Positions 23,791-32,676 of a DNA stretch of 64,000 nucleotides are shown here, piece after piece; positions within the stretch are counted from its first letter, which is position 1; every line of letters starts with the position of its first letter. The DNA lies in contig CADCKD010000012.1 in assembly GCA_902801985.1 (NCBI GenBank), positions 1 to 64,000 on the forward strand. Direction: 5' to 3'. This stretch comes from an uncultured bacterium (GTDB taxonomy: Bacteria > Cyanobacteriota > Vampirovibrionia > Gastranaerophilales > Gastranaerophilaceae). A program made the position numbers and the translations under genes. The notes below the pieces were generated by a model that worked only from the letters and a program-made list of their open reading frames with translations, searched no databases and was not told the DNA's origin.

Positions 23791-24771
23791 ATGAAAGTTG
23801 CACAGATTGAAAACGGTATTCTGGTTATTAAAGAGAGAGAAAATGAAGCACTCAACAATCGCAAAGGAGCAGTGGTAAAAGTTCTTGGCTGCGGATTATG
23901 CGGCTCGGATATTGTAAAGCTAAAACATAACCTTGCAAAAGAAGGAACTGTTTTAGGACATGAAATTGTCGCACAAATTGTTGATATTGACTCAGATACT
24001 GATTTTAAAAACGGGGATATCATTGTAACATCCCACCATATACCTTGCGGTAAATGCGAATATTGCAAAAACGGTAATGTTTCTATGTGCAGACACTTTA
24101 AAGAAACAAACATTAAACCCGGCGGTTTTAGCGAACTTGTATTTGTTTCAGAAGAACATTTAAAAAATGTTGCATATATAAAACCACAAAATTTAACAGA
24201 TGATGAGGCTGCTTTTTATGAACCTTTAGGATGCTGTATAAGAGCAATCCACAGAGCATATTTAAATCAAAATTCAACTGCACTTGTAATTGGGTTGGGC
24301 TCTATCGGAATACTTATGGCGCAAGCACTTAAAGCTTTAGGAATAAAGGTCGTCGGTTGCGATTTAATTTCATCACGGGTAGAATTACTTAAAAAGCTCG
24401 GTATTGAAGCATTTCATGTCAATGAAATGTGTGAAAGCATAAAAGTTGACGGAGTTTTTATGACATCCGGTTCTGATAAAGCTATCGAAACAGCACTAAA
24501 ATATGTGAGGGACGGAGGAAAAATTCTTGTATTTTCTTCAACTCCGCAAAATTTCGGGTATGCAAATAATGAAATATATTATAGAGAATTAACAGTACTG
24601 GGAAGTTATTCTCCATCTCCAACAGATCTTAAAGAGTCATTAGAACTACTAACCTCTAAACAAGTTAGAGTGGAAAATCTTTCTAATATTTACCCCCTTG
24701 AACAAATACAAAAAGCCATTAATGATACGGTTGAAAATAAAATAATTAAAGCATATATAAAAATAAATTAG
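23791..24771 (+). CDS. Zinc-dependent alcohol dehydrogenase (MDR family)
   Basis: The 326-residue protein is a medium-chain dehydrogenase. The catalytic zinc region GCGLCGSD and GHE are present, the structural zinc loop reads CGKCEYCKNGNVSMC, and the NAD(P)-binding motif is GLGSIG followed by a Rossmann segment ending in VVGCD. This is the pattern of sorbitol/threonine dehydrogenase-like members that oxidise polyols, amino alcohols or similar substrates; the exact substrate cannot be assigned. It is co-transcribed with trmFO (3-nt gap), although no functional link is obvious. The ATG follows GGAG in the end of trmFO. Confidence 0.88.
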   Translation: MKVAQIENGILVIKERENEALNNRKGAVVKVLGCGLCGSDIVKLKHNLAKEGTVLGHEIVAQIVDIDSDTDFKNGDIIVTSHHIPCGKCEYCKNGNVSMCRHFKETNIKPGGFSELVFVSEEHLKNVAYIKPQNLTDDEAAFYEPLGCCIRAIHRAYLNQNSTALVIGLGSIGILMAQALKALGIKVVGCDLISSRVELLKKLGIEAFHVNEMCESIKVDGVFMTSGSDKAIETALKYVRDGGKILVFSSTPQNFGYANNEIYYRELTVLGSYSPSPTDLKESLELLTSKQVRVENLSNIYPLEQIQKAINDTVENKIIKAYIKIN

Positions 24772-24783
24772 AATTATAAAGAC

Positions 24784-24815
24784 AATCGGGGCAAGCCATA
24801 GGGCTTGCCCCGATT
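24784..24815. terminator. GC-rich hairpin between convergent genes
   Basis: AATCGGGGCAAGCC pairs with GGCTTGCCCCGATT around a 4-nt loop. The following T-run is weak in both directions (TTGTCTTTAT on the minus strand), so termination is likely but not ideal. Confidence 0.65.
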
Positions 24816-24819
24816 CGGA

Positions 24820-25191
24820 TTAAAAGGCTCTATGGCAATTAGTACAAGGAGTAGGGGAATAATTTTTGCGAGGATAATTTTGCATATTGTCAATAATAAC
24901 AGGCATAGCATCAATTTGGACAGGTTCCTCCATTATTACAGGAGTATACTCTATCGGAGCAGCGCACCCGCAAGGCTGTCCTCTTTGAATTTTAACCCCA
25001 TGTAATTTTTCACATTTTGACAATTTCGGGCGATGACAACGCTCTACTTTACATCCGCAATCCCCGCCAAAACCTCTGCCAAAATTGGTGAACGGATTTA
25101 AACTGCCTAACCCGTCATAAGTCCACGCAAAAGCACCGTTTGGAATAGCTAAAAATGCCAACAACGCAATTAGTGATAAAGTCTTTTTCAT
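24820..25191 (-). CDS. Secreted cysteine-rich protein, unknown
   Basis: The 123-residue precursor has a clear signal peptide (about 1-22, ending AFAW). The mature part has about nine cysteines, including DCGCKVERC, PCGCAAP and the C-terminal TPCTNCHRAF, with CxxCH at the end. A single CxxCH could bind heme, but the lack of other cytochrome features makes metal binding or disulfides more likely. AGGAGG directly upstream supports the start. Unrecognised family; monocistronic. Confidence 0.7.
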   Translation of the reverse strand: MKKTLSLIALLAFLAIPNGAFAWTYDGLGSLNPFTNFGRGFGGDCGCKVERCHRPKLSKCEKLHGVKIQRGQPCGCAAPIEYTPVIMEEPVQIDAMPVIIDNMQNYPRKNYSPTPCTNCHRAF

Positions 25192-25300
25192 AATACCTCC
25201 TATTCTTACCGAATTATCGGTATTATCATTTTATAAATTTTAACTTCAAATCACATTGATAAAATTGGCAATATTCATCAATAAAAAAGGCTAAGCCCAA

Positions 25301-26776
25301 CTAATTATTTTTTAAAACATCTTTAATTTCAGGGCTTTTACCAACATATTCGGCAAGTTGTTTACTTGCCTGCCTAAAGCCATTAATAGTACTTGATCCG
25401 CCCAAACAACCACCGGGACAAGCCATAACTTCAATTAAATCACCAAATTCACAATTAGCATTTTTAGCAAATTTTTTCAAATCGCGAATTGCAGCTTTAT
25501 CTAAACCATTAATAATATGGGCTTTAGCTTTTTCACTCTCATCAAGCAAAGAATTAACAGCCGCTGCAACTCCGCCTGTTATACCGAAATTACGCCCTTG
25601 AGCAGAAGATTCTTTTGAATATTCGGAATCTTCACAATTTGCAACTTGAAGGCTCAACGCAACAAACCACGCACCCAATTCTTCATAATTCAAAACATAA
25701 TCTATATTAGGATTTTTCATTGCTTCTCGTCTTTTTGCAACACACGGGCTGAAAAATACCGTAATCGCATTTGGTTGTTCTTTTTTTACAATTTCGGCAG
25801 TATAATATGCCGGTGTTTGAGTCGTAGAACGAAACTCTTTTATTTCAGGTATATGTTTTTCTACAAGTTCATTATATGCTGCGCAGCATGATGTGGTCAT
25901 AAACGGTGCTCCGCCCTCTTTGACCCGTTCTTTAAACTCTTTTGCTTCTCTTTCGGTTGTAATATCAGCACCCATAGCGACTTCGACGACATCAGAAAAA
26001 CCGAGTTTCAAAATTGCACTACGCAACTGTTCAGGGGTACAAGGCAATTGCGCCATCATAGAAGGTGCCACCATTGCCACAACATTTTTACCTTCTTTTA
26101 TGTTTCGTAAAATATCTATTATATGACTTTTTTTGTGAACTGCTCCGAAAGGACAAGCATTTACACATTTCCCGCATGAAATACACTTTTCGTGATCAAT
26201 TCTTGTAATTCCGTCTTCATCTTTTGCAATAGCACCAACAGGACAAGCATTTTCGCAAGGCACAATTATTTTTGTTATCGCTTGGAAAGGACAAACCTGA
26301 GCACAAAGCCCGCAGCTTTTACATTTTTCTTGATCAATTCTTGATTTACCGTTTTCTACTTTTATTGCACCAAATCTGCATGCTGACTCGCAAGGTCTTG
26401 CAACACAGCCCTGACACAAATCAGTAACGTGTATACGTGCCGGTACACATTCATTACATGCTGTTTGCAAAAGAGTTAAAGGGTATTCTTCTACTGCAGT
26501 TCTTTCATTTGCCTTTTTGGCAATATTGGACAATAAATCGCTATCTTGTGCTTCTTCAATATCAAATCCCAAACTTGCAATAACCCTATCTCTTAAAATT
26601 GCACGTTCTTTATGAACACAGCATCTGAATGGCACATCACTACCTTGAGGACGCATTTTGTACGGAATTAAACGAACTTCTTCTTCAAAATTGTCACCAA
26701 GATAAGCCCTGATAATTCTTGCAAGTATTTCTCTTTTTAAACGTGATGTTTGCTTATTTGGGGTATTCATTGACAT
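25301..26776 (-). CDS. Monomeric [FeFe] hydrogenase
   Basis: This enzyme reduces protons to H2 or the reverse. The 491-residue protein has an N-terminal region with Cys-rich ferredoxin modules: CQGCVARPCESAC, CKSCGLCAQVCPF, CENACPVGA and CISCGKCVNACPF. The H-cluster domain follows, with the three signatures TSCC (residue region about 277), PCVAKR, and EVMACPGGCLGG. The first signature reads TTSCCAAY rather than the common TSCCP. The layout fits monomeric, ferredoxin-linked enzymes of anaerobes (group B-like), not the NADH-dependent trimer. No maturation genes (hydEFG) lie nearby. The start has GGATAAAG upstream. Confidence 0.93.
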   Translation of the reverse strand: MSMNTPNKQTSRLKREILARIIRAYLGDNFEEEVRLIPYKMRPQGSDVPFRCCVHKERAILRDRVIASLGFDIEEAQDSDLLSNIAKKANERTAVEEYPLTLLQTACNECVPARIHVTDLCQGCVARPCESACRFGAIKVENGKSRIDQEKCKSCGLCAQVCPFQAITKIIVPCENACPVGAIAKDEDGITRIDHEKCISCGKCVNACPFGAVHKKSHIIDILRNIKEGKNVVAMVAPSMMAQLPCTPEQLRSAILKLGFSDVVEVAMGADITTEREAKEFKERVKEGGAPFMTTSCCAAYNELVEKHIPEIKEFRSTTQTPAYYTAEIVKKEQPNAITVFFSPCVAKRREAMKNPNIDYVLNYEELGAWFVALSLQVANCEDSEYSKESSAQGRNFGITGGVAAAVNSLLDESEKAKAHIINGLDKAAIRDLKKFAKNANCEFGDLIEVMACPGGCLGGSSTINGFRQASKQLAEYVGKSPEIKDVLKNN

Positions 26777-26844
26777 AACTACTTTATCCTTTTACTACTC
26801 TACAATTATTTAAATTATCTCATAAAAACAAATTTAAGGCACGA

Positions 26845-27915
26845 TTATTGCGCACTTTTAATAACTCCGCCGCCTAAAACCTTATCTCCATCATAAAATA
26901 CGGCAGATTGACCTATTGCAATTGATTTTTGCATATCTTCAAATATAACTTCCACTTCATTTTCACCGTGAGGAATTAACTCAACCTGAGTCGGCTCTTG
27001 AGTGGAACGTATTTTAGCCTGTGCTTTCATAGAAGTTTTTAAACCATCTATTGCAATCCAATTCAAATCATCTGCGATTAATGATTTTTTGAAAGTTTTA
27101 TCTGCAGGCCCAATCACAACTTCATTTGTATCTTTGCGAAGTTCAAGAACATATAAAGGTTCTGATGCTGAAACACCAATACCTTTTCTTTGTCCTATCG
27201 TATAATTCCATATACCTTTATGAGTTCCCAAAATTTTTCCGTCTAAATCCACAATATTACCGATTTTATCTTCCACGCCCAAAAGTTCATTATAATCTCC
27301 TCCGTAAAAATCTTGGCTATCAGGTTTGTCAGCAGCCTCAAGCCCGTTTTCTTTTGCAATTGCACGGATTTGATCTTTTGTATAATTACCGAGAGGCAAT
27401 ATTATATTCTTTAGTTGTTCTTGTTTTAATCTATATAAAAAATATGATTGATCTTTGTGAGGTGCTACTCCTCTTTTCAAAATATATCTTCCGTTTTCTT
27501 CTTCTACACGTGCATAATGACCGGTCGCAAACTTGTCAAATTCAACACCGTTAAGTCTTGCGACTTCAGGGAGAACACCAAATTTTATCAAAGCATTACA
27601 CCATACACAAGGATTTGGAGTATGACCTTGCAAATATTCTTTTTTAAAATTTTCGATAACGATATCTTCGTATTTTGTTACACAGTCAACAACATGGTAC
27701 GGAATGCCTAATTGAGTTGCTAATTTTTGTGCCAATTCAATATCTTCTTTTTCATCAGGGCCATAACAAGCGTTATGCTTACCTTCTGCCGCAGCAAGGC
27801 CGTGTTTCCCCCATATAGACATAGTTGCGCCGATTACATCATATCCCTGTTGTTTTAATATTAATGCGGCAACAGAAGAATCTACTCCGCCCGATAATCC
27901 TACTAGTACTTTCAT
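26845..27915 (-). CDS. mnmA: tRNA 2-thiouridylase MnmA, variant
   Basis: MnmA puts sulfur on C2 of the wobble uridine of Lys, Glu and Gln tRNAs. The ATG at 27915 has AAAGGA 5 nt upstream, and gives 356 residues with the PP-loop GLSGGVDSS at the N-terminus, NPCVWCN (CxxC, containing the first catalytic Cys), a GHYARV segment and YTIGQRKGIGV. The region that normally reads DSQ-x-ICF with the second catalytic cysteine reads DSQDFYGGDY here and lacks cysteine. Either the extra CxxC cysteine substitutes or this is an iron-sulfur type variant. Own extended -10 promoter (TATAAT near 27945). Confidence 0.92.
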   Translation of the reverse strand: MKVLVGLSGGVDSSVAALILKQQGYDVIGATMSIWGKHGLAAAEGKHNACYGPDEKEDIELAQKLATQLGIPYHVVDCVTKYEDIVIENFKKEYLQGHTPNPCVWCNALIKFGVLPEVARLNGVEFDKFATGHYARVEEENGRYILKRGVAPHKDQSYFLYRLKQEQLKNIILPLGNYTKDQIRAIAKENGLEAADKPDSQDFYGGDYNELLGVEDKIGNIVDLDGKILGTHKGIWNYTIGQRKGIGVSASEPLYVLELRKDTNEVVIGPADKTFKKSLIADDLNWIAIDGLKTSMKAQAKIRSTQEPTQVELIPHGENEVEVIFEDMQKSIAIGQSAVFYDGDKVLGGGVIKSAQ

Positions 27916-27968
27916 AGCATTCCTTTCCAATAACTTTTAGAAAAATTATAGCACAGTTAAAAAAAATA

Positions 27969-28889
27969 TTATAATGATGAAATTATAGCCTGTACCTTAT
28001 CGATTGAAAGAGACAAAGTTTTAGAATTTGCTAAGGCTTTATTGAAATAATTTTTACTTTTTTCAATGTCACCTTGAGTTTTTGTTATTTCACCTGCAAG
28101 ATAATATAAATCACCGGACTCGCCGCAATTATTCATAGCTTGCAAAACCATATTTTCTGCATCAGAATAATAGCCCGTTTTTGCAATTAATTGTGCCAAT
28201 ATTTTGTATGCATCCACATCTGCGGGGTTAAGCTCTATTGTTTTACGTAAATTTTCTTCTGCCTGAGAGTAATTTCCTTCTTCATAATCCAAAACCGCAA
28301 GATTATAATACGCCCAACTATAATCGGGAGATAAAGAAAGAACTTTTTCAAATTCTTCTCTTGCGCCGACATATTCACCCATTTCTTTTAAAACATTACC
28401 TATATAAAAGTGAGCATAAATATCTTCATCATTTATATCTATTGTCCTTTGGAAATAGCGTATTGCATTCGGATAATCTTGCATTTTAAAATACACAAGA
28501 CCCAGATTAAAGTATGAATTTGAATCTTCACTATCCGACTTCAGAACTTTTTTAAAAGATTCTATTGCTTTTTCATAATCTTTTAATTCGATATAAACTA
28601 GCCCCAAATTATATATAGCATCAAGCGCCTCCGGTTCAAGTTCTATTGCTTTTTGATAGGCATCTCTTGCGCTGGAATACTGTTTTAATTTTTCATATAC
28701 AATTCCGAGATTGTAAAAAATCCCGCTATCTTCTTCAAAATTTTTTGATAAATATAAAAGATTTTTCAAAGATTCTTCGTTAAAACCGGCATCCATCAAA
28801 AGAACAGCAAGTTCACGTCTTGCCTGAAAGTTATTAACATCTTCTCTTAATAAGCCTTGAAGTTCTTCTATTTTATCAATATCTGACAT
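27969..28889 (-). CDS. Cytoplasmic TPR-repeat protein
   Basis: The 306-residue protein has no signal peptide and is built almost entirely of TPR motifs, about eight, each with the pattern 'A-Y-N-L-G-L-V-Y-x-x-L-x-x-Y-x-x-A-I'. The repeats from residue 35 to 280 are close to consensus, so the fold is secure. It starts one base after the stop of the 226-aa gene (TAG-T-ATG), so the two are coupled. The role is likely scaffolding of a complex; the partner is not known. Confidence 0.88.
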   Translation of the reverse strand: MSDIDKIEELQGLLREDVNNFQARRELAVLLMDAGFNEESLKNLLYLSKNFEEDSGIFYNLGIVYEKLKQYSSARDAYQKAIELEPEALDAIYNLGLVYIELKDYEKAIESFKKVLKSDSEDSNSYFNLGLVYFKMQDYPNAIRYFQRTIDINDEDIYAHFYIGNVLKEMGEYVGAREEFEKVLSLSPDYSWAYYNLAVLDYEEGNYSQAEENLRKTIELNPADVDAYKILAQLIAKTGYYSDAENMVLQAMNNCGESGDLYYLAGEITKTQGDIEKSKNYFNKALANSKTLSLSIDKVQAIISSL

Positions 28890-28890
28890 A

Positions 28891-29571
28891 CTATATTACC
28901 GGAGCATCAATCGGTTCAACCAATATTACTTCTACAACCTCATCTTTTAAGATTTTAACATCTTTGCCTTTTCTTATTAAATCAGCAATACTGTCATAAA
29001 CAAAATATCCTGCAGTACCGATAGCACCACCCACTGCACTTACCGGAATTAAAACATATTTAAATCCATTATCAGTTACATTTGAGCCCCATTCAACTGA
29101 ATTTCTTGTTATATCTGCTGATTTAGAACAAGTTTGTTTCCACGCATCATAATAACCTTTTGTAGTAGTAATACCGCCATCAAAAGTGGTATCAGTTCTA
29201 CCTGTAACAGACAAACTCAAAGGTATTTGCCTTCCGTTTGGGGTTACAACATGGTCAAAATCTAAATACAGAACCGCACCTTTTGACAAACGTTTTGACG
29301 GAGTAACACTCTTTATAGAACCCCTTATAATAGAACCAACAGGTAAAATTACTTCATCATCATTTTCAGATTTTTGATCTGTAAGTAACATAGCCGTAAA
29401 ATCACTACCGGTTGTATTATATGATGTATCGAGCGAATTTAGCATTTTCAACTTTAACACTGTTCCTGCCGGAATACGTTTAGTTTTCGCATTTCCGCTA
29501 AACGGTGAAGCTGCAAAACTCATCTGCACAGTCAAAATCATCCCTAAAATTATTGCAAAAATTCTTTTCAT
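28891..29571 (-). CDS. Secreted protein with domain shared with the SLH protein
   Basis: The 226-residue precursor has a signal peptide (about 1-20, ending SFA). The mature part carries PAGTVLKLKMLNSLDTS, LPVGSIIRGSI, TPNGRQIPLSLSV and a final glycine-rich hydrophobic segment before VVEVILVEP. The order of PAGT, G-x-V turns, 'PNG' and C-terminal 'VIL' matches the C-terminal region of the SLH protein at 4820-6091, and the general pattern resembles the beta-barrel of VirB10/TrbI-type proteins; I treat the second resemblance as tentative. It precedes and is coupled to the TPR gene. AAGGAGAG upstream supports the start. Confidence 0.7.
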   Translation of the reverse strand: MKRIFAIILGMILTVQMSFAASPFSGNAKTKRIPAGTVLKLKMLNSLDTSYNTTGSDFTAMLLTDQKSENDDEVILPVGSIIRGSIKSVTPSKRLSKGAVLYLDFDHVVTPNGRQIPLSLSVTGRTDTTFDGGITTTKGYYDAWKQTCSKSADITRNSVEWGSNVTDNGFKYVLIPVSAVGGAIGTAGYFVYDSIADLIRKGKDVKILKDEVVEVILVEPIDAPVI

Positions 29572-29655
29572 AATGTTTTTCTCTCCTTAGTTAAGAATAT
29601 ATTAGCACATATTCACTATTTTGTTAATAGATTAGATTTTTATAGACTGTTGAGC

Positions 29656-29667
29656 TATAATCCTTTT
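29656..29667 (+). promoter_or_regulatory. -10 box 6 nt before the DUF4127 start
   Basis: TATAAT (29656-29661) is followed by CCTTTT and the ATG at 29668, with no ribosome binding site. Confidence 0.55.
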
Positions 29668-30999
29668 ATGAAGATTGCGTTTTTACCTATTGATAACAGA
29701 CCGGTATGTTATACTCTGGCACAAACAATTGCCGGAATAAATTCAGATATAGAATTTTTTATACCTGAAAGAAAATATTTAGGGGACTTGAAAACTATTG
29801 CAAATATTGAAGCGCTGATAAATTGGCTAAAAAATTTGCCCCCTGTTGATGCAATAGTTCTATCCCTTGATACAATTGCGTATGGCGGTTTGATACCTTC
29901 GCGCAGAAGCAATGATTCTTTTAAACAAATTAAAGACCGAATAGAAAATGTAAAGCAAATTCTTCTGTCAAAAAATGCAAAAATATATGCCTTTTCGAGC
30001 ATAATGAGAATTTCAAACAACAATTACAACGAAGAAGAAAAAGAATACTGGTCCCAATATGGAGAAAAAATATTCAAGTACTCATATAACTTGCATAAAA
30101 CCGGGAATTCTCAAACAGACGTACCGCAAGATATTATTGAAGATTACCTTAATACACGAAAACGTAATTCTGAAATAAATAAAATTTATCTTGAATGGCA
30201 AAAAGAAGGACTTTTTGAAACCCTTGTATTTTCAAAAGATGATTGTGCACAGTACGGATTAAACGTAAAAGAAGCACAAGAATTGGAAGCTCTTGGAGGG
30301 TTTACAAAAACCGGTGCGGACGAAATCCCTTTGAGCTTGCTATCAAGAGCATTAAATAAAGAAGTAAAAATATGCCCAATATTTTTAGAGCCGGAATATA
30401 AAAATTTGATTTCGAACTATGAAGATGTTTCCGTTGAGAAATCAGTTAATGGACAAATTGAGCTTGCTGGCTGCACAATAACAGATTATGAAAATGCCGA
30501 TATCATTTTATACATAAATAATTTTAAAGATACTCAAGGCGAAATTGTTATGAGGGTTGATACTAAAAATTTTGACGGAGAATTTAAAACACCGGAAAAA
30601 CCTTATATGATTGCGGACGTACGTTTTGCCAACGGAGCGGACAATAGTTTTGTTAATGCATTTTTTAAAAATATAATTGATGACAAATATTTTTACGGTT
30701 ATTCTGCATGGAACACAACAGCAAATACTCTTGGAAGTTTGATTTGCGGGGGAAAATATAAATTCCTATCTCAGAAATACAACAAAGAAAGTTTTAAAAA
30801 GCTTCAAATTACAAGATTTTTAGACGATTGGGCATATCAGGCAAATGTAAGACAACAACTGGAAAGACCTGATGGGCAAATAAAACCTCTTATAAAGCCA
30901 TTTGAAGAAAAAATTAAAAATATTTTTGACTACAATGGGAATATAAACTATATTTACCCATGGAACAGATTATTTGAGGTAGAAATTGAGTTTAATTGA
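29668..30999 (+). CDS. DUF4127 family protein
   Basis: The 443-residue protein starts MKIAFLPIDNRPVCY, the hallmark opening of DUF4127 proteins, with later segments YGGLIPSR, RISNNNYNEEE, ANGADNSF and YSAWNTTANTLGSL. The family is found in anaerobes and Firmicutes; its function is not established. The frame extends to a TTG at 29650, but this would lie upstream of the -10 box, so the ATG at 29668 is the start of a probable leaderless mRNA. The last 14 nt overlap the start of mntP, implying co-translation. Confidence 0.85.
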   Translation: MKIAFLPIDNRPVCYTLAQTIAGINSDIEFFIPERKYLGDLKTIANIEALINWLKNLPPVDAIVLSLDTIAYGGLIPSRRSNDSFKQIKDRIENVKQILLSKNAKIYAFSSIMRISNNNYNEEEKEYWSQYGEKIFKYSYNLHKTGNSQTDVPQDIIEDYLNTRKRNSEINKIYLEWQKEGLFETLVFSKDDCAQYGLNVKEAQELEALGGFTKTGADEIPLSLLSRALNKEVKICPIFLEPEYKNLISNYEDVSVEKSVNGQIELAGCTITDYENADIILYINNFKDTQGEIVMRVDTKNFDGEFKTPEKPYMIADVRFANGADNSFVNAFFKNIIDDKYFYGYSAWNTTANTLGSLICGGKYKFLSQKYNKESFKKLQITRFLDDWAYQANVRQQLERPDGQIKPLIKPFEEKIKNIFDYNGNINYIYPWNRLFEVEIEFN

Positions 31000-31528
31000 T
31001 ATCATATTACTGTCAATAGCACTCGGGATAGATTGTTTAATTGTATCCTTTTCACAGGGGCTCATATTTAAAGCTCAAAGGACGAAAAATTCTTTAAGAC
31101 TTGCTTTAAGTATGGGTTTATTTCAAGGTATAATGCCTATTATCGGTTATATTGCAACAGATAAAATATACAACCTTATAAATCAATATAGCAGATGGAT
31201 TGTTTTTGGAGTATTTTTCATACTCGGTTTGAATTTTATTTTACAAGCATTTTCAAAAATTGAAAAAGAAAAAATCCAATGTATCGGGATAAAATGCCTA
31301 ATTTCACTCTCTGTTGCAACAAGCATTGATGCCTTAATTTCCGGTACAACAATAAAATTAACATCCACAAATTTGTATATCGCTTCCATAGTGATAGGAT
31401 TAGCGTCATTTATAATGTCATTATCAGGATTTTGGGGCGGAAATTATATAAAAAATATACGAGAAAAATTCCTCCACATTTTAGGAGGGATAATACTTCT
31501 AATCTTAGCTATAAAATCAATTATTTAA
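30986..31528 (+). CDS. MntP/YtaF-type manganese efflux family membrane protein
   Basis: The 180-residue protein has six hydrophobic segments and the two inverted halves typical of MntP: LLSIALGIDCLIVSFSQGL in the first and LISLSVATSIDALISG in the second, each with the intramembrane acidic residue (Asp). MntP exports Mn2+; the related YtaF is a sporulation-associated protein of unknown substrate, so a cation exporter is the safest call. It starts at a TTG with GAGG 8 nt upstream, inside the end of the DUF4127 gene. It is convergent with the ABC ATPase gene, overlapping it by 12 nt. Confidence 0.82.
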   Translation: MSLIDIILLSIALGIDCLIVSFSQGLIFKAQRTKNSLRLALSMGLFQGIMPIIGYIATDKIYNLINQYSRWIVFGVFFILGLNFILQAFSKIEKEKIQCIGIKCLISLSVATSIDALISGTTIKLTSTNLYIASIVIGLASFIMSLSGFWGGNYIKNIREKFLHILGGIILLILAIKSII

Positions 31529-32476
31529 GAAGCATGCACTTTGATGATTTTGAGCAATAACAGCAAGTTCCGGCACTTCTTGCATACATTTATCCATACA
31601 AAAATTACATCTTGGATGAAATTTACATCCGTTTATAATTTGATTGAGTGCGGGAGGCTGACCTTTGATTGTATCAAGCATATCTGATTTATTTGAAGGC
31701 AATGATTTTAATAATGCTTTAGAATACGGATGATTTGTATTTGAGAAAAACATTGCAACAGGAGCTTTTTCAACTATGTGTCCTGAATACATAACTGCAA
31801 CTTCATCCGCATTTTCGCTAACAAGAGCCAAATCATGCGTGATTAGCAATATTGAAGTATGATTATTTTCTTTAATTTCCTTTAACAACTTCATTATTTG
31901 CGCCTGAATAGTTACATCCAGAGCAGTCGTAGGCTCATCGGCAATAATAATTTCAGCATTACATGCAAGTGCCATGGCAATAATTGCTCTTTGCTTCATA
32001 CCACCCGAAAATTCGTGAGGATAATTTTTTAATCTTGCTTTTGCATCAGGAATTTGAACTTGTTCAAAGGCTTCAATAGCTTTACTCCACGCTTCATCTC
32101 CATACAAGTTTTGATGAATATTAATAACTTCTAACAATTGATCGCCAACAGTATATAGCGGATTTAAAGATGTCATAGGGTCTTGAGGAATTAAAGCAAT
32201 TTTACCCCCTCTTATATGCGACATTTCTTTTCGATTTTTATTTAGTATATTTTCTCCGTGAAAAACAACTTCACCACTTATTATTTTGGCACTTTTGGGT
32301 ATCAAATTCAAAATACTCATCGCACTCATAGTCTTGCCGCAGCCGGATTCTCCCACAAGCGCAAGTGTTTTCCCTTTTGAGAGAGAAAACGAAACATCAT
32401 ACAATGCTTGATAAAAATTATCTTCAGACTGAAATCCCAAATTTATATTTTTAACTTCTAATATATTTTCAACCAT
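31517..32476 (-). CDS. Oligopeptide/dipeptide ABC transporter ATPase (OppD/DppD type)
   Basis: The ATG at 32476 gives 319 residues with the Walker A GESGCGKT, Q-loop, signature SGGMKQR and Walker B IIIADEPTTALD, plus the C-terminal oligopeptide transporter extension with a Cys-rich CKFHPRCNFCMDKC that binds an iron-sulfur cluster or metal in this subfamily. It normally forms a five-gene ABC system with a second ATPase, two permeases and a binding protein, none of which are here. A possible -10 (TATACA) lies 8 nt upstream of the start with no ribosome binding site. Partners must be encoded elsewhere. Confidence 0.9.
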   Translation of the reverse strand: MVENILEVKNINLGFQSEDNFYQALYDVSFSLSKGKTLALVGESGCGKTMSAMSILNLIPKSAKIISGEVVFHGENILNKNRKEMSHIRGGKIALIPQDPMTSLNPLYTVGDQLLEVINIHQNLYGDEAWSKAIEAFEQVQIPDAKARLKNYPHEFSGGMKQRAIIAMALACNAEIIIADEPTTALDVTIQAQIMKLLKEIKENNHTSILLITHDLALVSENADEVAVMYSGHIVEKAPVAMFFSNTNHPYSKALLKSLPSNKSDMLDTIKGQPPALNQIINGCKFHPRCNFCMDKCMQEVPELAVIAQNHQSACFLNN

Positions 32477-32532
32477 AAACAAAGTGTATATTATTTTAGA
32501 GCTAAAATCAATTCTTTATCAGTATAAAAAAA

Positions 32533-32548
32533 GAGGACAAATGTCCTC
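32533..32548 (-). terminator. Minus-strand terminator hairpin
   Basis: GAGGACA pairs with TGTCCTC around a 2-nt loop; on the minus strand it is followed by seven T residues. It lies 5' of the ABC ATPase gene, so it should end a transcript from further right, possibly the remnant frame at 32594-32660. Confidence 0.7.
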
Positions 32549-32593
32549 ATATTAATTAAGAATAGCTGGAAGTATGAAAAAGATTATCTATAT

Positions 32594-32660
32594 TTAATCC
32601 AATAAATAATCTAATTCATATACAACATATGGATATTCTTTTTGTAGCCCAATTTGGCTA
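32594..32660 (-). pseudogene. Possible 3' remnant of a lost gene
   Basis: On the minus strand a frame reads QIGLQKEYPYVVYELDYLLD and stops at 32594-32596, 46 nt before a terminator. It runs upstream into the TCATTGCGAG dispersed repeat with no start codon. It may be the end of a gene disrupted by the repeat. Too short to identify. Confidence 0.25.
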
Positions 32661-32676
32661 AGACAAGGGTAAATAA

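Noticed and set aside
24820-25191. Cytochrome c on the basis of the C-terminal CxxCH
   Set aside because: The motif is at the very C-terminus of a short Cys-rich protein with no axial ligand context or cytochrome maturation genes nearby.
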